Assembly: GCA_002288455.1 (NCBI GenBank)
Contig: NEUS01000041.1
Location: forward strand, 1 to 32,599
Length of the DNA stretch: 32,599 nt
Reading direction: 5' to 3'
DNA from: Opitutia bacterium Tous-C1TDCM
GTDB taxonomy: Bacteria > Verrucomicrobiota > Verrucomicrobiia > Opitutales > Opitutaceae
The number at the start of each line of letters is the position of its first letter. The stretch's first letter is position 1. Below, in pieces: positions 24,007 through 30,635 of this stretch. A program made the position numbers and the translations under genes. The notes under the pieces were generated by a model. It had not been told where the DNA came from and did no database searches. It saw nothing but the letters and a program-made list of their open reading frames with translations.

Positions 24007-24936
24007 ATGCCCCTTCCCCGTTTTGCAGGCGTGATTTTTTGCGCGAGCCTCGCCCTCGCGTCCTTGGCCGGAGCCGCCCAGCCGGTGCGGCCGGCCCTCG
24101 ACGAGCAGTATGTGCTCGGTCCCGATTCGCAGCCGCAGCCCGGCGTGCCCGAGGGCAAGGTGATGGAGTTCACGCTCGAGGATTCGAAAACGTATCCGGG
24201 CTTCCGGCGCCAGTGGTGGCTCTACATTCCGCCGGGCTACGACGGGAAGACGCCGTTGCCGGTGATGGTTTTCCAGGACGGCGGCGGCTATGTGCGGCGC
24301 GACGGGCAGTGGCGCGTGCCGGTGGTGCTGGAGAATTTGATGGCGAAGAAACAGCTGCCGAAGATGGCGGCGATTTTCGTGAATCCGGGCGATACGCCGC
24401 TGGCGCCGGGCGAGCCGCCGCGCAAACGGCCCGACGGCCGGCCGGCTTCGGCGCGCAACCGCTCGGTCGAGTACGACACGGTGAGCGACAAGTACGCGAC
24501 CTTCCTGCTCGAGGAGATTTTCCCGCTCGCGCGGCAGCACATCGTCATCACCGACGATCCGGCCGGGCGCGGCATCTGCGGTTCGAGCAGCGGCGGGATC
24601 TGCGCGTTCAGCGCGGCGTGGTTCCGGCCGGACCAATTCCGCAAAGTCTACACGACGATCGGCTCGTTCACGAATATCCGCGGCGGCAACGCGTATCCGG
24701 ATATGGTGCGGAAGGCGGAGGCGAAGCCGATCCGGGTGTTCCAGCAGGACGGTGCCAACGACATCGTGAACCAGTTCGGTTCCTGGCCCGAGGGCAACAA
24801 GGCGATGGCGGCGGCCCTGAAGGAAAAGGGCTACGACCACCTCTTCGTTTACGGCGAAGGCGCGCACAACGCGCGGCACGGCGCATCGATTCTGCCGTAC
24901 GCGCTGCGGTGGCTTTGGTACGACTGGGCCCGCTGA
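24007..24936 (+). CDS. Secreted alpha/beta-hydrolase esterase (Esterase D / CE1-like)
   Basis: This is a 309-residue protein with a signal peptide ([20 protein letters not shown], then AGAA). [20 protein letters not shown] at 67-86 and [10 protein letters not shown] just after form the opening strands and oxyanion region typical of enterochelin-esterase/feruloyl-esterase-like enzymes (PF00756). GICGSSSGG at 189-197 contains the nucleophile elbow with Ser194. An acidic residue in [10 protein letters not shown] and His in EGAHNARHG complete a plausible triad. In polysaccharide users such enzymes remove acyl or feruloyl esters from glycans, but no specific substrate can be claimed. ATG 24007 is preferred over TTG 23971 since it starts the signal peptide. 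It converges with the aminotransferase gene across a repeat-filled spacer. Confidence 0.85.
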   Translation: MPLPRFAGVIFCASLALASLAGAAQPVRPALDEQYVLGPDSQPQPGVPEGKVMEFTLEDSKTYPGFRRQWWLYIPPGYDGKTPLPVMVFQDGGGYVRRDGQWRVPVVLENLMAKKQLPKMAAIFVNPGDTPLAPGEPPRKRPDGRPASARNRSVEYDTVSDKYATFLLEEIFPLARQHIVITDDPAGRGICGSSSGGICAFSAAWFRPDQFRKVYTTIGSFTNIRGGNAYPDMVRKAEAKPIRVFQQDGANDIVNQFGSWPEGNKAMAAALKEKGYDHLFVYGEGAHNARHGASILPYALRWLWYDWAR

Positions 24937-25140
24937 GCGATAAGACCGGAGTGCGGAGACCGGAAACCGGAGGATAGAAACCGGAATGCGGAGACCGGAT
25001 ACCGGAAACGGAAGACCGGAGGCCGGAGACGAGAGCCGATATCGGAGGGGCTGATACGGGACCATCCGTCGGCGCGACGCCGTCACTCGGGTGGCCGCTC
25101 CTGTTTCCGGTCTCCGGTTTCCGAATTCCGGTTTTATCTA
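24937..25140. repeat. Heptamer (GGARACC) array and inverted copy between convergent genes
   Basis: From 24943 to about 25035 the plus strand is a degenerate 7-nt tandem repeat: GGAGACC, GGAAACC, GGAATGC, GGAGACC, GGATACC, GGAAACG and so on. At 25099-25136 the same family recurs in reverse complement. GATAAGACCGGA follows the esterase stop and, on the minus strand, GATAAAACCGGA follows the aminotransferase stop, so each convergent gene reads into a similar sequence. The two arms could pair as a long imperfect stem around a loop of about 125 nt and act as a bidirectional terminator. Confidence 0.7.
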
Positions 25141-26247
25141 TCAGCCGCGCCCGAGGATTGTGCGGAGGGCGGCGAGGACGAGGTCGACGTTGCGCACGGT
25201 GGCGCCGTGGCCCATGAGGCCGATGCGCCAGGCTTTGCCGGCCATGGGGCCGAGGCCGGAACCGATTTCGATGCCGTACTCCTCGAGCAGCCGCTTGCGG
25301 ACGCCGGCGTCGTCGGCTCCCGCGGGAATCGAGATGCAGTTCAGCGAATGCAGCGAGCGTTTCGGAATGTAGTTCAGGCCCATCGCTTCGAGGCCGGCGC
25401 GCAGGCGCTGGTGCATCGCGGCGTGGCGGGCGATGCGGGCATCGAGGCCTTCCTCGAGCACGATCGTGAGGGCCTCGTGCAACGCGTAGGTCATGTTGAT
25501 CGGCGCGGTGTGGTGGTACACGCGGCCGCCGCCGCCGCCGGTGTAATATTTCCGCAACATCGACACGTCGAGGTACCAGGATTGCACGTTGGTTTTGCGG
25601 GCGTCCATGCGGGCGAGGGCGCGCGGGCCGAAGCTGACGGGCGAGAGGCCGGGCGGGCAGCTGAGGCATTTCTGCGTGCCGCTGTAGATGGCGTCGATGC
25701 CCCAGTCGTCGACGCGCAGTTCGTGGCCGCCGAGGCTGGTGACGGCGTCGACCGCGAAGAGCGCGCCGCGGCTGTGGATCAGTTCGGCGAAGCCTTCGAG
25801 GGGCTGGTGCGCGCCGGTGCTGGTCTCGGCGTGGACGATGCCGACGAGTTTCACGTTCGGGTGCGCGTCGAGGGCGGCGCGGAGTTGTTCCAAGGTGAAG
25901 ACATCGCCCCAGGTGGTTTCGAGGGCGTGGACGACGGCGCCGCAGCGTTCCATGACGTCCTTCATGCGCGTGCCGAAGACGCCGTTGACGCCGACGATCA
26001 CTTCGTCGCCGGGTTCGACGAGATTGACGGCGACGCATTCCATGCCGGCCATGCCGGTGCCGCTGACGGGAAACGTGAGCGGGTTGGCGGTGCGGAAAAC
26101 CTGGCGGAGCATTTCGCAGACCTCGTCCATGATCGCGAGGTACTGCGGATCAAGGTGACCGAGGGTCGGCGCGCCGAGGGCGCGGAGGACACGTTGCGGG
26201 ACGGGGCTCGGACCGGGCCCGAGGAGGATGCGTTCGGCGGGGAACAT
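25141..26247 (-). CDS. PLP-dependent alanine/serine-glyoxylate (serine-pyruvate) aminotransferase
   Basis: This is a 368-residue fold-type I class V aminotransferase. [18 protein letters not shown] at 7-24 is the characteristic substrate-binding N-terminus of AGXT-like enzymes. SGTGMAGME at 62-70 binds the PLP phosphate, VDAVTSLGG at 166-174 contains Asp167, which contacts the pyridine nitrogen, and [17 protein letters not shown] at 189-205 holds the PLP-lysine Lys193. [11 protein letters not shown] near the C-terminus carries the carboxylate-binding Arg. The enzyme transfers the amino group from alanine or serine to glyoxylate or pyruvate in the cytoplasm; phosphonate (2-aminoethylphosphonate) or purine-linked relatives share this fold. 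No pathway partner is adjacent. Start ATG 26247 follows a long polypyrimidine leader made of an 8-nt repeat. Confidence 0.88.
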   Translation of the reverse strand: MFPAERILLGPGPSPVPQRVLRALGAPTLGHLDPQYLAIMDEVCEMLRQVFRTANPLTFPVSGTGMAGMECVAVNLVEPGDEVIVGVNGVFGTRMKDVMERCGAVVHALETTWGDVFTLEQLRAALDAHPNVKLVGIVHAETSTGAHQPLEGFAELIHSRGALFAVDAVTSLGGHELRVDDWGIDAIYSGTQKCLSCPPGLSPVSFGPRALARMDARKTNVQSWYLDVSMLRKYYTGGGGGRVYHHTAPINMTYALHEALTIVLEEGLDARIARHAAMHQRLRAGLEAMGLNYIPKRSLHSLNCISIPAGADDAGVRKRLLEEYGIEIGSGLGPMAGKAWRIGLMGHGATVRNVDLVLAALRTILGRG

Positions 26248-26249
26248 GG

Positions 26250-26457
26250 GGGAGGAAAAGAAGAAAGGGGGAAATTGGGAAATTGGGAAACGACGGAAAG
26301 GCGGGAGGCGGGGGAAGAAAGGCGGAAGGCGAAAGGCGAAAATCGGAAAAGCGGAAAAGCGGGAGAGGTGAAATCGCGAAAATCGAGAAACTGGGAAATT
26401 GGAAGATCGGGAATGCTGAAACCTAAAGATTGGAAAACGGGAAATTGGCGGGGCTGG
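26250..26457. repeat. Octamer (GGGAAATT / CGGAAAAG) degenerate tandem repeat
   Basis: About 200 bp of almost pure purines on the plus strand with a 7-9-nt (mostly 8) period: GGGAAATT twice, GGGAAACG, then CGGAAAAG, CGAAAATC and related units. It fills the space between the bicupin stop (26461) and the aminotransferase start (26247), so it is the 3' flank of one and the 5' leader of the other; on the mRNA it is a pyrimidine tract. No hairpin is expected from such strand asymmetry. Confidence 0.7.
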
Positions 26458-26460
26458 AAA

Positions 26461-27282
26461 TCAGGATTTCGCGGGGGGCTTCGGGGTTTCGGGGGTGATC
26501 ATGCGAATCACGTAATACGTGACGGGGGTGTCGCCGAGGTTGCGCATGCCGTGGAGGTCGTTGCTGGCGTAGAAGCAAACCGAGCCGGCGGGGGCGCGGT
26601 GTTTCGTACCTTCGAGGTCGATCTCGAGGGTGCCTTCTTTGACGACGATGACTTCGTCGTCGGCGTGGCGGTGCGCGGCGTGCGCGGCGAGGCCGACGTT
26701 CACGGTCGTCACGTGCAAGGTGAGGCTCTGCATCGTGACGGTGGAACCGTTGAGGATCTGGCGGCGGGCGCCGGTCTTGGTGACCTGCACGGGAATCTTT
26801 TCCCAATCGTGGACGGCGGACTTGAGCGAGGGCGCGGGATTGAATTTCGCGGGGTCGTGCGTGAGCGACGAGGCGAGGTTGATCACCCAGTACGTGGCGC
26901 GGGTGTCGCCGACGTTTTTCACGGCGTGGGCGTCGTTCGCAAGGTAGAGGAAGACGGAGCCGGGACCGGCGCGGGTTTCGACGCCGTTGATGTGAACTTC
27001 GAGCGTGCCCTCTTTGACGATGATGAGTTCTTCCTGCGGGTGGCGGTGCGGCAGGTGGGAAGCTTTGCCGGGATTGAGCGTGGTGATGTGGCACTCGAAC
27101 ACGCGGAGCGTGGGCGTGGCGTGGTTGGCGACATCGCGGCGTTCGCCGTTGGGCGTGGGCTTGGCGACCAGGGCGTCCCAGGCGAAAACCTTGGACCCCA
27201 TTTTCGGTTTCGGGGCCGGGGCGGCGGTCATGACGGTGGCGCAGGCGAGGGCGAGACAAAGCGGGACCGAAAGCAGATTCAT
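26461..27282 (-). CDS. Secreted bicupin protein
   Basis: This is a 273-residue protein. Signal peptide MNLLSVPLCLALACATVMTA is followed by two cupin_2 domains. The first has HLPHRHPQEELIIVKEG at 76-92 with His79/His81 and a Glu, closing with His119 in NDAHAVKNVG. The second has HAAHRHADDEVIVVKEG at 201-217 with His204/His206 and Glu210, closing with His244 in NDLHGMRNLG. Both therefore keep the full His/His/Glu/His metal site. Known bicupins include oxalate decarboxylase-like and sugar-binding proteins; this one lacks features pointing to a particular reaction. The frame is open far upstream, but ATG 27282 gives the signal peptide and is taken as start. It diverges from the membrane gene at 27377. 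Confidence 0.83.
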   Translation of the reverse strand: MNLLSVPLCLALACATVMTAAPAPKPKMGSKVFAWDALVAKPTPNGERRDVANHATPTLRVFECHITTLNPGKASHLPHRHPQEELIIVKEGTLEVHINGVETRAGPGSVFLYLANDAHAVKNVGDTRATYWVINLASSLTHDPAKFNPAPSLKSAVHDWEKIPVQVTKTGARRQILNGSTVTMQSLTLHVTTVNVGLAAHAAHRHADDEVIVVKEGTLEIDLEGTKHRAPAGSVCFYASNDLHGMRNLGDTPVTYYVIRMITPETPKPPAKS

Positions 27283-27376
27283 GGGGCGCGGCGAGTGAGG
27301 CAGCGCGGCCGGGCGGGTGCAACGCGGACTTTCGAGGTGACATCGCCGGACCGAGCAACCACGTTGCCCGCCCCCT

Positions 27377-27982
27377 GTGACGCTCTTCGCTTTCCACGTC
27401 GTTGTTATCGTGCTCGGCATTTTGAGCATGGGTTTCCAGCTCCTCGCCTCGCGGTTGCTGAATCCGCATTTCGGCTCGTCGATCATCGTGTGGGCCTGGC
27501 TGATCTCGACGTTCCTCGCGGCGTTCAGCATCGGCTCGATGGTCGGCGGCTGGATCAGCAATCTCGGACCGGTCGGGCGCCGCCGCGGCCAACTCATCGG
27601 CACGGGCACGGCGCTGGTGACGTTGGCGATCACGGCGCTGGCGGCGAAACCGCTGCTCAACCTGATCGAGGAGCACATCACGGACCCGAGTTGGTCGCTC
27701 TTCGTTTCCTGCGTCGGGATTTTCTTTCTGCCGGTCACGGCGCTGTCGACGTTCGGTCCGCAATGCGTGCAGTTCCTCGCCGGCCGCGGCACGCCGCCGG
27801 GCAAGGCCTCGGGCGTCGTGTACGGCGTGAGCACGCTGGGCAACATCGCGGGCGTGATGCTCACGGCCTTCGTGCTGATCCCGCATCTGCCGGTGTCGAC
27901 GTTGCTCTATCTGTGGCTGGGCGTCGCGGCCGTGAGCCTCGCCGCGCTCGTCGTCCTGCTGCGTCCCGCTTCCGCGTCATGA
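27377..27982 (+). CDS. Membrane half of a split fused-MFS/spermidine-synthase-like protein
   Basis: This is a 201-residue integral membrane protein with about six hydrophobic helices (roughly 4-26, 34-57, 74-92, 107-128, 147-167, 173-194). The N-terminus GFQLLASRLLNPHFGSSIIV with VWAWLI and GSMVGGWISN matches the membrane domain of 'fused MFS/spermidine synthase' proteins (pattern E-x-x-A-S-R-L-L-A-P-x-F-G-S). In those proteins a SpeE-like domain follows in the same chain; here it is a separate gene overlapping by ATGA. GTG 27377 is the start. Function is unknown; the family is often annotated as a polyamine enzyme or transporter without proof. Confidence 0.8.
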   Translation: MTLFAFHVVVIVLGILSMGFQLLASRLLNPHFGSSIIVWAWLISTFLAAFSIGSMVGGWISNLGPVGRRRGQLIGTGTALVTLAITALAAKPLLNLIEEHITDPSWSLFVSCVGIFFLPVTALSTFGPQCVQFLAGRGTPPGKASGVVYGVSTLGNIAGVMLTAFVLIPHLPVSTLLYLWLGVAAVSLAALVVLLRPASAS

Positions 27983-28899
27983 ACACTTTCCGCCTCCTGT
28001 CTTTGCTGCTTTTGCCGCTCGCGGTTTCCGCCGCCGTGCCGGCCGGCGATTTTGTCGAAAGCCACGACACGACCTACAACAGCCTGACGGTCGAGCGCCG
28101 CGGCAACCTTGTCGAGATGCGCGCGCGGGCCCGCGGCAGCGAGGCGTTGGAGTCGGCCATCGATCTCAACGATCCGCTCCGGTTGGTCGTGCACTACACG
28201 CGTTCGCTTTACGGCGCGCTCTTCATCCAGCCGCAGCCGAAACGCGTCCTGATGATCGGCCTCGGCGGCGCGGGTTTCCACCGCCTCTTCGCGGCGTCGT
28301 ATCCGGACTCGCTGCTGCACACGGTCGAGCTCGACGCCAAGGTGCTCGAGCTCTGCGAGCGCCGCATGGGTTTCACGCCGACGGCCAAGACGCCGGTCAC
28401 GATCATGGACGGCCGCATGTTCGTGAAACGGAACAAGGAGCAGTGGGATTGGCTGATTCTCGACGCGTTCCGCGGCGGGTTCGTGCCGCCGCACCTGAAG
28501 ACCGAGGAATTCTACCGCGAGTGCGCGGCGCGGCTCACGGACCGCGGCGTGTTCGTCAGCAACCTGCACGCGACGAGCCAACTTTACTTTTCCGACCTGA
28601 AGACGATCCGCGCGGTGTTTCCGCAGGTCGTGCTCTTCGAGACCCTCGGCCGCGGCAACGTCATCGCCGTCGCGGTGAAGTACAAGGACCCGATCATCAC
28701 GGATCCGGCGAAATGGCCGACGGCGGAAGCGCTGACGCTGCCGATCCACGCGGGGCGGCTCGACCTGAAGGAAGTGCGCAACGAGCTGACGCTGTTTCCC
28801 TCCGACCGGATGAAGACGGCGCGCGTGCTGACGGACGACTTCGCGCCGGTGGAATTTCTGGATACGTTGAAGGCGAACAACACGGACGCGAAGAAGTGA
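27979..28899 (+). CDS. Spermidine-synthase-like methyltransferase-fold protein with N-terminal signal or anchor
   Basis: This is a 306-residue protein. Its ATG overlaps the TGA of the membrane gene (ATGA). RVLMIGLGGAGFHRLFA at 89-105 is the glycine-rich nucleotide-binding loop, VELDA near 117-121 the acidic ribose-binding position, MDGRMF at 143-148 the next acidic motif, and WLILDAFRGGFVPPHL at 158-173 the strand-4 Asp segment. Bona fide spermidine synthases have a D-S/T-x-D-P-type motif here, which is missing, so polyamine synthesis is doubtful. The first 19 residues (MNTFRLLSLLLLPLAVSAA) look like a signal peptide or membrane anchor, odd for a SAM-type enzyme. They may instead be the seventh helix of the ancestral fused protein. 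Confidence 0.8.
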   Translation: MNTFRLLSLLLLPLAVSAAVPAGDFVESHDTTYNSLTVERRGNLVEMRARARGSEALESAIDLNDPLRLVVHYTRSLYGALFIQPQPKRVLMIGLGGAGFHRLFAASYPDSLLHTVELDAKVLELCERRMGFTPTAKTPVTIMDGRMFVKRNKEQWDWLILDAFRGGFVPPHLKTEEFYRECAARLTDRGVFVSNLHATSQLYFSDLKTIRAVFPQVVLFETLGRGNVIAVAVKYKDPIITDPAKWPTAEALTLPIHAGRLDLKEVRNELTLFPSDRMKTARVLTDDFAPVEFLDTLKANNTDAKK

Positions 28900-28983
28900 G
28901 CGGCGGGCGGGGCGGTGCGGCCGGGGCGTGACGCAGGTCCGGCTTGCTCCGCCGGCGCGAATTTGCGGCGATGCGGCTCCCCC

Positions 28984-30504
28984 ATGAGCCTTTTCATCGG
29001 CATCGATTCCGGCACCCAGAGCGTCAAAGCGGTCGTCCTCGACCTCGAAACCCGGCGCGTGGTCGCCGAAGCGCGGGCCCCGCACCGGCTGATCGACGGC
29101 CTGCCCGTCGGGCACATGGAGCAGCACCCGCAGGAATGGGTGTCCGCGCTCGACGCCGTGATCGCCGAGGTCTGCGGCAAGATCGACCGCGCCCGCGTGC
29201 GCGGCATCGGCGTTTCGGGCCAGCAGCACGGCTTCGTGCCGCTCGATGCCGAGGGCCGCGTGATCCGTCCGGCCAAACTCTGGTGCGACACGAGCACGGC
29301 GGCGGAGTGCGCGTTGATCACGAAGAAGCTCGGCGGTCCGAAGGCGGCGCTGCGGAAAACCGGAAATCTCATTCTGCCGGGATTCACCGCGCCGAAGATC
29401 CTCTGGTTGAAACGGCATGAGCCGAAAAATTACGCCAAGCTGCGGCACGTGCTGCTGCCGCACGATTATCTCAATTTCCATCTGACCGGGAACTACTTCA
29501 TGGAGTTCGGCGACGCATCGGGCACGGCGCTGATGGATGTGCGCCGCCGCACCTGGTCGAAGGAAGCGATCAACGCGATCGACCCGAAACTGGCGGCGTG
29601 GCTGCCGGCGTTGAATCCGTCGGATGCCGCGGCGGGCACGCTGCGGCCGGAGTTGGCGGCGCAGTTCGGGCTGTCGCCGGACGTCGTCGTGAGCGCCGGC
29701 GGCGGCGACAACATGATGGGTGCGATCGGCACGGGCAACGTGGCCCCGGGCACGATCTCGGCGAGTTTCGGGACCAGCGGCACGATCTACGCCTACGCGG
29801 CCAAGCCCGTCGTCGACCCCGCGGGCGAAGTCGCGGCCTTCTGTTCCTCGACGGGCGGCTGGCTGCCTTTGCTCTGCACGATGAACGTCACGACCGTGAC
29901 GGAGCAGGTGCGCGCGCTCTTCGGCTACGACCATGCGGCCCTCGAGGCGGCGGTGGCGGGCGCGCCGGCGGGGGCCAACGGTCTCGTGTTGCTGCCGTAC
30001 ATGGCGGGCGAGCGGACGCCGAATGTACCGGACGGCACGGGCGTGCTGCTCGGTTTGAACCAGGGCAGTTTCCACCGCGGCTCGATCGCGCGGGCGGCGA
30101 TGGAAGGCGTGACGATGGGCATGAACTACGGTCTGCGCCGGCTCGCGGAGCTCGGCGTGAAAGCGAAGGAAATCCGCCTCACGGGCGGCGGCGCGAAGTC
30201 GGCGGTGTGGCGCCAGATCATGGCGGACATCTTCGGCGTGCCCGTCGTGGGCATGGTCGAAGACGAGGGCGCAGCGCTGGGCGGCGCGTTGCAGGCGGCC
30301 TGGTGCGTGGCGCGCCGCGACGGCAAACGGAACGCGAAGCTGAGCGATTTCACCGACGGCGTCGTGGCGCTGAACGAGGCGACGCGCTGCGTGCCGAACA
30401 AGGCGAACGTCGCGCGCTACCGTCAGCAGCAGGCTTTGCAGGACGATCTGAGCGGGGCGTTGCGCGGCGTGTTTGCGCGGCACCGTGCGCTGGCGCGGGC
30501 CTGA
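28984..30504 (+). CDS. xylB: Xylulokinase
   Basis: This is a 506-residue FGGY-family sugar kinase, the usual xylulokinase length. IGIDSGTQSVKAVVLD at 5-20 is the first phosphate-binding loop. VSGQQHGFVPLD at 77-88 is the xylulokinase substrate loop (S-G-Q-M/Q-H-G). EFGDASGTALMD at 174-185 is also diagnostic, GGGDNMMGAIG at 239-249 contains catalytic Asp242, and LTGGGAKSAVWRQIMADIFG is the ATP-binding FGGY signature region. It phosphorylates D-xylulose to xylulose 5-phosphate for the pentose phosphate pathway. No xylose isomerase gene is adjacent. ATG 28984 is chosen from the family N-terminus; no Shine-Dalgarno is visible. It converges with the sugar-acid dehydratase gene. Confidence 0.9.
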   Translation: MSLFIGIDSGTQSVKAVVLDLETRRVVAEARAPHRLIDGLPVGHMEQHPQEWVSALDAVIAEVCGKIDRARVRGIGVSGQQHGFVPLDAEGRVIRPAKLWCDTSTAAECALITKKLGGPKAALRKTGNLILPGFTAPKILWLKRHEPKNYAKLRHVLLPHDYLNFHLTGNYFMEFGDASGTALMDVRRRTWSKEAINAIDPKLAAWLPALNPSDAAAGTLRPELAAQFGLSPDVVVSAGGGDNMMGAIGTGNVAPGTISASFGTSGTIYAYAAKPVVDPAGEVAAFCSSTGGWLPLLCTMNVTTVTEQVRALFGYDHAALEAAVAGAPAGANGLVLLPYMAGERTPNVPDGTGVLLGLNQGSFHRGSIARAAMEGVTMGMNYGLRRLAELGVKAKEIRLTGGGAKSAVWRQIMADIFGVPVVGMVEDEGAALGGALQAAWCVARRDGKRNAKLSDFTDGVVALNEATRCVPNKANVARYRQQQALQDDLSGALRGVFARHRALARA

Positions 30505-30523
30505 GCCCGGCACGGGCTCAGGC
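30499..30523. terminator. Perfect 11-bp hairpin at the xylulokinase stop
   Basis: GCCTGAGCCCG - GCA - CGGGCTCAGGC forms a perfect GC-rich stem with a 3-nt loop and contains the TGA stop. No T-tract follows on the plus strand; the heptamer array begins at the foot of the stem. It is likely a transcription end or RNA-stabilising structure. Confidence 0.6.
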
Positions 30524-30550
30524 AGTTGAGAGCTGAAAGTCGAGGGTTGA
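30523..30550 (-). repeat. Heptamer tandem repeat, four units of TCAACTN
   Basis: On the minus strand the units are TCAACCC, TCGACTT, TCAGCTC and TCAACTG, the same family as 17411-17431 (the last three units match that array at 19 of 21 positions by eye). It lies between the convergent xylulokinase and dehydratase genes. Confidence 0.65.
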
Positions 30551-30610
30551 GAGATCGACCCGCGGACGCACGCGATTGGCGGGCGGCTGCGGCGAAGGCT
30601 GGCGGATAAT

Positions 30611-30635
30611 CCACTCGCTGGCGCTCGTTGCTACG
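30611..30635 (-). repeat. Gene-end repeat, copy C, supplying the dehydratase stop codon
   Basis: The minus strand reads CGTAGCAACGAGCGCC then AGCGAGTGG. The TAG inside its first six bases is the stop codon (30633-30631) of the dehydratase. It is the third copy of the element also found at 17368 and 17902, again in the orientation of the preceding gene. Confidence 0.7.

Noticed and set aside
25207-27978. Open frame continuous with the spermidine-synthase-like gene that would make a 1230-residue protein
   Set aside because: Only the part from ATG 27979 has family motifs; the upstream part is antisense to the aminotransferase and bicupin genes and overlaps the membrane gene out of frame.
27979-28899. 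Naming this gene speE (spermidine synthase)
   Set aside because: The nucleotide-binding fold matches, but the polyamine-specific D-x-x-D-P-type motif is absent and the N-terminus looks exported.
28938-28958. Small stem CCGGC-N7-GCCGG before xylulokinase as a terminator
   Set aside because: The stem is only 5 bp with no T-tract, and such stems are frequent by chance at this GC content.
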